This document shows positions 57,945 through 64,000 of a stretch of 64,000 nt of DNA, piece by piece; within the stretch, counting starts at the first letter, position 1; every line of letters begins with the position of its first letter. The DNA lies in assembly GCF_023856365.1 (NCBI RefSeq), contig NC_064554.1, positions 1,426,001 through 1,490,000 on the forward strand. Direction: 5' to 3'. A program made the position numbers and the translations under genes. Below the pieces are notes generated by a model, which had not been told where the DNA came from, made no database searches, and worked only from the letters and a program-made list of their open reading frames with translations. This DNA comes from Brienomyrus brachyistius. Taxonomy: Eukaryota; Chordata; Actinopteri; Osteoglossiformes; Mormyridae.

Positions 57945-59552
57945 TAAGAACATGAGAACATAAGAACTATATAAACGAGAGGAGGCCATTCGGCCCATCA
58001 AGCTCGCTTGGGGAGAACTAAACTAATAGCTCAGAGTCGATAAAATCTTATCTAGCTCTGATTTAAAGGAACCCAAGGATTCAGCTTGCACTACATTATC
58101 AGGAAGACTATTCCATACTCTGACTACGCGCTGTGTAAAGAAGTGCTTCCTTAAATCCAGCTTGAAATGTTCTCCCGCTAATTTCCACCTATGGCCACGA
58201 GTTCGTATATTTAAACTAATGCTGAAGTAACTATTTGGTTGAACAGCATCCAAACCTGTTAGAATCTTATATACCTGGATCATGTCCCCCCTCAGTCTCC
58301 TTTGCTTGAGACTGAACAGATTTAGCTCAAGTAACCTTTCCTCGTATGACATTCCTCTAAGACCAGGAATCATTTTTGTGGCTCTACGCTGCACCTTTTC
58401 TAAGGCCACAATGTCCTTTTTAAGATATGGTGACCAAACCTGCACACAATATTCTAGGTGAGGTCTCACCAAGGAATTGTATAATCTTAGCATTACCTCC
58501 CTTGACTTAAACTCCACATACCTGGAGATATACCCCAGCATCCTATTGGCCTTTTTTATTGCTTCCCCACACTGGCGAGAATGGGACATGGAAGCATCAA
58601 GATACACACCAAGGTCTTTCTCATGATCAGCTACCTTTATTTCAGTGACACCCATGAAATACCTGTACTTTATATTTCTGCTCCCTAGATGGAGTACCTT
58701 ACATTTATCGACGTTAAATTTCATCTGCCAGGTATCGGCCCAGTCACTAATTAAATCAAGATCCCGCTGTAGCTGCTGAGCCGCTAATTCAGTATCTGCT
58801 ACACCACCCACCTTGGTGTCATCTGCAAATTTCACCAGTTTACTGTATATATTGGTATCCATATCATTTATGTAAATTAGGAACAATAGTGGTCCTATAA
58901 TCGAACCCTGCGGTACCCCACTATGAACGCAGGCCCACTGTGACATTGTGCCTCTTATAACTACTCGCTGTTTCCTATCTGTTAACCAGTTATCAATCCA
59001 GGTTGCTACAGTACCTAAAATACCTGTTGCTTTGAGTTTAGGTAGGAGCCTCTTGTGGGGGACAACATCAAAAGCCTTTTGGAAATCTAAGTAGATGACA
59101 TCATAGGCCTTCTTATCATCAACTTCCTGAGTAGCTTCCTCAAAAAACTCCAACAGATTTGTTAAACAGGATCTACCTCTCCTAAATCCATGCTGGCTAT
59201 CCCGCAAAATGTTATTGGAGTCCAGGTAATCTACCATTTCCTCTTTGATTATAGCCTCCATAACTTTACCAGTTATACAAGTTAGACTGATTGGCCTATA
59301 GTTAGACAAATTACTTCTATCCCCTTTTTTGAAAATGGGCGTTATGAAGGCGTGCTTCCAATCAGAAGGTACCACACCTTCAGATAAGGATTTTTGAAAC
59401 AGTAAAGTTAGGGGTCGACAAATAATATCCCTCATCTCTTTCAACACTATAGGTAAGATGCCATCATGTGATTTATTTATTTTGAGCTTAGCTAGGCTTT
59501 GCAAAATATCTGCTTCAGTTATATATATATTAGCTATTTTGTATGAAAGCAA
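57945..59552 (-). CDS. CR1-like non-LTR reverse transcriptase, long open frame
   Basis: A 509-residue frame (58023-59552) covers the RT domain and C-terminal thumb: PSDWKHAFITPIFKKGD, NYRPISLTCITGKVMEAIIK, HGFRRGRSCLTNLLEF, VIYLDFQKAFDVVPHKRLL, SGVPQGSIIGPLLFLIYIND, active site KFADDTK, then KDLGVYLDASM and LVRPHLEYCVQVWSPYL. The 3' end GGGCCGAATGGCCTCCTCTC and ATGTTCTCATGTTCTT tail is the classic CR1 end. The endonuclease part upstream is missing, so the copy is 5'-truncated. It is the youngest-looking coding element here, with no stop in 1.5 kb. Confidence 0.92.
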
Positions 59553-60039
59553 TGAGAAATGGTTTACAGCTTAGATGTTATGGCAACTGTGACAAGAGTT
59601 TTGATAAAGTCACTTCAGTACCGAATAATGTATCTTAGCCATTGAGACTAACTGTAAGTGCTTCCCATCCTGTGTTTGTTATTCCAGTCATTAAGGTCAT
59701 TTTCGCAATGTTGCCCTTTAACTGCCTTCATCCGCTCATTCAATTTGGATCCCTTGAGATCCTGTTTATTTCCAGATATTGTTCAAGTTAAATGAAACGC
59801 CTTTTTTGGTGAATAACTCTTGACTACGCTTCCTTCCTCCCGCTCAACATAATACGATTTATTCACTTGAACTGAAAATGACTTACAGTTCCCTTCATGG
59901 TGAAAAGGTAACACAAAAAACCGTATTGAAGGATGTCGGTTTTCTTTTTCTTCTGCAGCGTATTGCTGCCATAATGACAAAATAAAATTTGCCCTGTTTT
60001 TCACTGTAACAAGACAAATGTTCTGCTCACTATACCTCC

Positions 60040-60292
60040 AGGGAACAGCCCAGGGATGGGTGCCAACCCATCACAGGGCACACTCACACACACCTACAGG
60101 CAAATTGGTAACCCCAATAAGCCTCAGCATGTTTTTGGACTGCAGTGGGAAACTGTAGTACCCAGAGGAAACCCCACGATGACACAGGGAGAGCATGTAA
60201 ACTCCACACTTGGAACCCTGGTGGAGACCCGAACCCAGGTGCCAGAGGTGTGAGGCAACAGTACCAACCACTGCACACTGTGCTGCCCCCAA
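60040..60292 (+). repeat. CCATCC-family repeat, 5'-truncated
   Basis: Starts within the CCCAGGGATGGGTGCCAACC part and ends CACTGTGCTGCCCCC. Confidence 0.8.
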
Positions 60293-60319
60293 TTGGTAAC
60301 CATGTTGTTTTTTTTAAGT

Positions 60320-60500
60320 GTTTTGAACATTATAGCTCAATTTGACAAGATATAAATGGTTTAGAAACATCATACATGAAAAATACATTAAAAAGGAGAA
60401 TCATTTGTAACTTGGACAATTTATTCAGTGCAAATTTAATATAAAGAAGCTTGAGCCCAAGTGATTGAAATTAGGGAAAAGTCGTTAAATGATGAATTGT
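60320..60500. other. 3' flank of the S gene, copy C
   Basis: Counterpart of 2040-2340 (GATATAAATGGTTTAGAAA, TTATTCAGTGCAAATTTAAT). Confidence 0.5.
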
Positions 60501-60780
60501 TACAATGCGTGGTTACTTGTGGAAGAAAAAATTCTCTCTGAACAACCCTCCTATAATTTACCTCTGGGAGAAAAATAATAAATTCTGTGACTCAAAATTG
60601 GTAAAGTAAAATTCTGTTTAATAGCAGGATAATGCAAATCAGTGGGATTTGCACCCACAAACAAAAACAATTCACCGTTTTCAGCACTCCTTTGCATGGT
60701 GTTCTTTAAAAGGACTGATTATCGTACAATGTGACTTGCATACAATTTCCTCATCCCTTCTCATGACCCCTTGCCTTTGT

Positions 60781-60825
<45 letters not shown>
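60781..60825 (+). repeat. (CT)n(AT)n microsatellite
   Basis: About 13 CT units followed by AT units. Confidence 0.95.
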
Positions 60826-61507
60826 CCGCATAACACTATTTGATTAAGTAATCTACTCTTACACATTGTTTATACTATGGTACTTGTGACACTATGACTT
60901 TAAATGCTTCATTTTAATAAGCTCAAACTTTCACATGCAAGATTCTTCCCACCCATTATCTCATACCTCTGTTCACTGTTATCACAACAACCCTAACCCT
61001 CCCACCGCAAATCTGTGTTTATTTCCTTTCTAACTGCCAGATGCATCCTGTTTTTCCCCCTACTACTAACTCACGCACACGCCCTCGTCCACAAGGACAA
61101 AGGCTTGGAGGGAACACCAACCTCACGCTGCACGCAACCCCATATCACCTTCAGTTTCTCTTTCACACTCACAAAAATCAAGCAAAATGCAACTCAGTTC
61201 TACAAAAATAAATCATTTACCCACCTATCTAACCCTAACCCACACCTTCCTGACTCCTTCTCAACCTTGGAATCTCATATATATTACGAACATTATATGC
61301 TCAAAAACTATGTTAAGAAAGGATGTTTATGTTTCAGGCTATTTTTTAACCAAATTAAATTGGATTCAACATTATTGTCATTGTACAGGTACAACAAAAT
61401 ACAGTTTAGCATTTAACCACAAAGTGCAATTAATAGAGTAAGATGCAATAGACAGTGGGTGTAAATACAAGGGAGAGTATATAGACATAAAGACTGATAA
61501 GTTTGTA

Positions 61508-61960
61508 TAGACATCCATCCATCCATCCATCCATTTTCCAAACCGCTTATCCTTCTGGGTCACAGGGGGTCTGGAGCCTATCCCGTAAGCCATGGGCACA
61601 GAACAACCCAGGACGAGGGGCCAGCCCATCACAGGGCACACTCACACATGCACTTCAACAGGCAACTTCCATCCATCCATCCATCCATTTTCCAAGCCGC
61701 TTATCCTACTGGGTCGCGGGAGGTCCGGAGCCTATCCCGGAAGCAATGGGCACGAGGCTGGGAACAACCCAGGATGGGGGGCCAGCCCATCACAGGGCAC
61801 ACTCACACATGCACTTCAACAGGCAACTTAACAACACCAATTAGCCTCAGCATGTCTTCGGACCATGGGGGGAAACCGGAGGACAACACGGGGAGAACAT
61901 GCAAACTCCGCATACATGTAACCCAGGCGGACACTTGAACCCGGGTCCCGGAGGTGTGAG
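61508..61960 (+). repeat. Two tandem CCATCC-family repeats
   Basis: A truncated copy (61512-61669) is followed directly by a fuller copy (61670-61960). Both contain CCAGCCCATCACAGGGCACA and CACATGCACTTCAACAGGCA, so the first looks like a partial tandem duplication. Confidence 0.85.
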
Positions 61961-62624
61961 ACCGATCTACATTTTTTCAGTGTTGATCCAATTCCAATAC
62001 AGAACTGCTGATACTGATACAGATTCCAATACAAGAGCTCTTTTTACTTTAATATTTTAACATTATAAATATTTAAATAATTTAGGGGTGATAATAGGGG
62101 TGATTCAGACAGGACGGTAGTTGTTCTGTCTCACTGGAGAGGATACTTTAAGCACTGGGTCAAACTGAGGACTTACGGCATGTGGGGATGCCAGCCTGAG
62201 CCAGAGGCAGGTAGAAGATGTTGCTGAAGACCTCGGACAGTTGCCAAGAACACGCCTGGGTATGCCAGCAGGACCAGCCGCCTAGAGTGCATTCACTTTG
62301 CTAGGTGCAGACTGTATAGCAGAGGGGGTAGGTCTAAGGGGCTGGTTGTCTGGGGAATTGTCCCAATCAAAATGAGCACTAGCTCATCAGGAAGGGAGAC
62401 ATTACATTGAGGTTGTATTCACTCTCCTGTAATCTGTGATGGTCTTGATGCCTTGCCACATATGGAGTTCTCGAATTGACCCTCAGTTTGTTGCTTATAC
62501 TTCCGAGCATGACCTCCCTATTTATCCAAGGCTTCTGGTTGGGGAAGGTCTTCATCTCTTTGTGTCCATGACCATGATCTGCAGTTATAAGTATCCACAA
62601 ATCCCTCTAAAATGATATTTTAAT

Positions 62625-62857
62625 AATAATCGACCCTTTATTATTCTCCGTGGGGAAATTCTTTTTTAAGCCTCCCTCAACTTGTTCTTTGCAGAGTAAG
62701 CTGTCCGTGAAGAGCAGTCACCTGATGGGGAACCCGGAGAGCTGAGGGTCAAGGGCCTTGCTGAAGGACCCAGGGATGTGCTGAAGTGAGGTTTGAACCA
62801 ACAACCTTGTGATAACATGCACACAGGTTTAGCCCACTGAGCCACACACTGCCCATA
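62625..62857 (+). repeat. SINE-like repeat downstream of S-C
   Basis: GGGTCAAGGGCCTTGCTGAAGG and GAGCCACACACTGCCC mark the family. S-A has a member at a nearby but not identical position. Confidence 0.7.
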
Positions 62858-62993
62858 CACTTTGAATGAGAGGGAAACAGATAAACTTCTCAGATTTACA
62901 TTTTCTTTAGTTATGCGTAATTTCCCAGGATATGACTTTACACTCTGCAGCAAAACACTGCCCTATGAAACAGCATGTGTAGATCCTCAAGAT

Positions 62994-64000
62994 TTAGAAA
63001 CATTCAAGGAAATCCAACAATTCTGTTAAATCCTTGTCCTTGTTCTGTATGAAATTCTCTGTATTTTTTTCAGTCCTTGCAATCTCATCCAGCAGTTTCA
63101 AATACTCCTCTTTAGACTGCAAGGAAAAAGAAACATGTCTATATTTTCCCAATAAAAACATAATTTCATTAATATATCTAGTAGGGCTGTATGATATCAC
63201 ATCGCAATATAGTCCATATGTTTGTTTATTAAATTTGTTTAGTGGAGCCTGCCACCTTGACTGTTTCAGTATGGGATGAAAACAGTAAGCACTGAAGCGG
63301 CAGTGAAGAAAGAAACAGTTCAGCAGCCACAACATCTTTTGAAAGATGAGATATTGTGGATAAACAGCTTAAAAAGATGTCAGTGATGTGGTGGTACTTT
63401 TTGCAGTTTAAAGTGTTTAATAAACATGTCTAATAAAAATAAGGATATGCCAATTTTAGGCAAATTACTCATTTTTGGGTATGACAATACTGCTCTCAGT
63501 AGGCATACTGCTAATCTGCTTATCAAATTGTGGGCATAAGTAAATACCCATATAGCACTGAAAATCCAGCATCCTTGGTAAATTTTTACACTCATTATCT
63601 TAATTCCTGTAATCATATTGTAATCAGTTCGCGGTGACACCACCTTATTTGACACATTATTTGATCGATAAAAATTTCTATTCGGCTATTGTTTTTTTGG
63701 TAAATTTCATCTCCTTTTTTGTTTAATAGGCAGTGTAGTATTAAGCACAAATATTTCAAATGCAATTCTAATATCTAGTATTTCACTTAAAAAGTAGTCA
63801 TGCCTGATAAGACTACTAATGAAATGGATGGTTTTCAAAAACTAAATTTTGTATGATCATTATACATCACCTTTGGTGCAATGTACTGTCCATATTTATG
63901 GCTCTGAATAGGAGGAGACGTCGCACCCTCCTTGAAGAAGTCGTTCAAGCTGCAAGCTATAAGATGCAGGACCTCATTCTCATAGAAGTAGACTTTGCCC
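62994..64000 (-). CDS. SUKH-like protein gene, copy S-C (partial, runs off the window)
   Basis: The terminal exon is 63116-62994 (40 codons plus TAA; SKEEYLKLLDEIARTEKNTE, ending LLDFLECF). It lacks two residues present in S-A. The SUKH exon begins at 63871 and runs to the window edge. Its visible part reads GKVYFYENEVLHLIACSLND then FFKEGATSPP, ending IAPK before GTGATG. About 34 of 43 residues match S-B, so it is the oldest of the three copies. The donor and acceptor positions match S-A and S-B. Confidence 0.65.

Overview
The window is vertebrate nuclear DNA, most probably from a ray-finned fish. Genes are broken by GT-AG introns. Several families of non-LTR retrotransposon, hAT and Tc1/mariner remnants, tRNA-derived SINEs, small LTR elements and the dispersed repeat beginning CCATCCATCCATTTTCC occur throughout. 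There are no bacterial-style operons, CRISPR arrays, rRNA genes or recognisable tRNA genes. Most long open frames belong to transposable elements or are shadows of real exons. I could not fix the species.

The non-transposon content is a tandem array of two gene families, all on the minus strand. Family S encodes a protein whose large exon resembles the SUKH (SMI1/KNR4-like) fold. Family D encodes a protein of about 342 residues with PCxxC and CAE motifs, like the zinc site of nucleic-acid and nucleotide deaminases but in reversed order. In transcription order (high to low coordinate) the array reads S-C (63.0 kb to beyond the window edge), D2 (54.1-49.6 kb), S-B (34.0-27.1 kb), D1 (24.5-17.8 kb), S-A (14.5-3.8 kb) and a relic D0 (3.65-3.53 kb). 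S-A and S-B are near-identical recent duplicates. D1 has an intact reading frame, D2 carries one in-frame stop, and D0 is a fragment that still encodes the PCxxC motif. The exon models come from splice sites whose phases agree between copies.

Layout: 0.6-1.7 kb, hAT and Tc1 remnants; 2.0-14.6 kb, S-A with a LINE (4.6-8.1 kb) and a second LINE (11.7-12.6 kb) in its introns; 14.6-17.8 kb, a hAT MITE and a solo LTR; 17.8-24.5 kb, D1 with a 22-bp minisatellite and LINE debris in an intron; 25-34 kb, S-B with a solo LTR and an LTR-retroelement fragment in introns; 34-49.5 kb, mostly retrotransposons, including a non-autonomous LTR element with a long proline-rich frame; 49.6-54.1 kb, D2; 55-57 kb, a large palindromic foldback element; 58.0-59.6 kb, a CR1-like reverse transcriptase; 60-64 kb, repeats and the 3' end of S-C.

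How the genes may work together is inference. In bacteria, SUKH-fold immunity proteins are commonly encoded beside nucleic-acid-modifying toxins, including deaminases. A vertebrate tandem array alternating a SUKH-like gene with a deaminase-motif gene, whose exons look more divergent than the introns between them, would be consistent with a defence or conflict locus. The domain assignments rest on motif reading and need profile searches and structure prediction.
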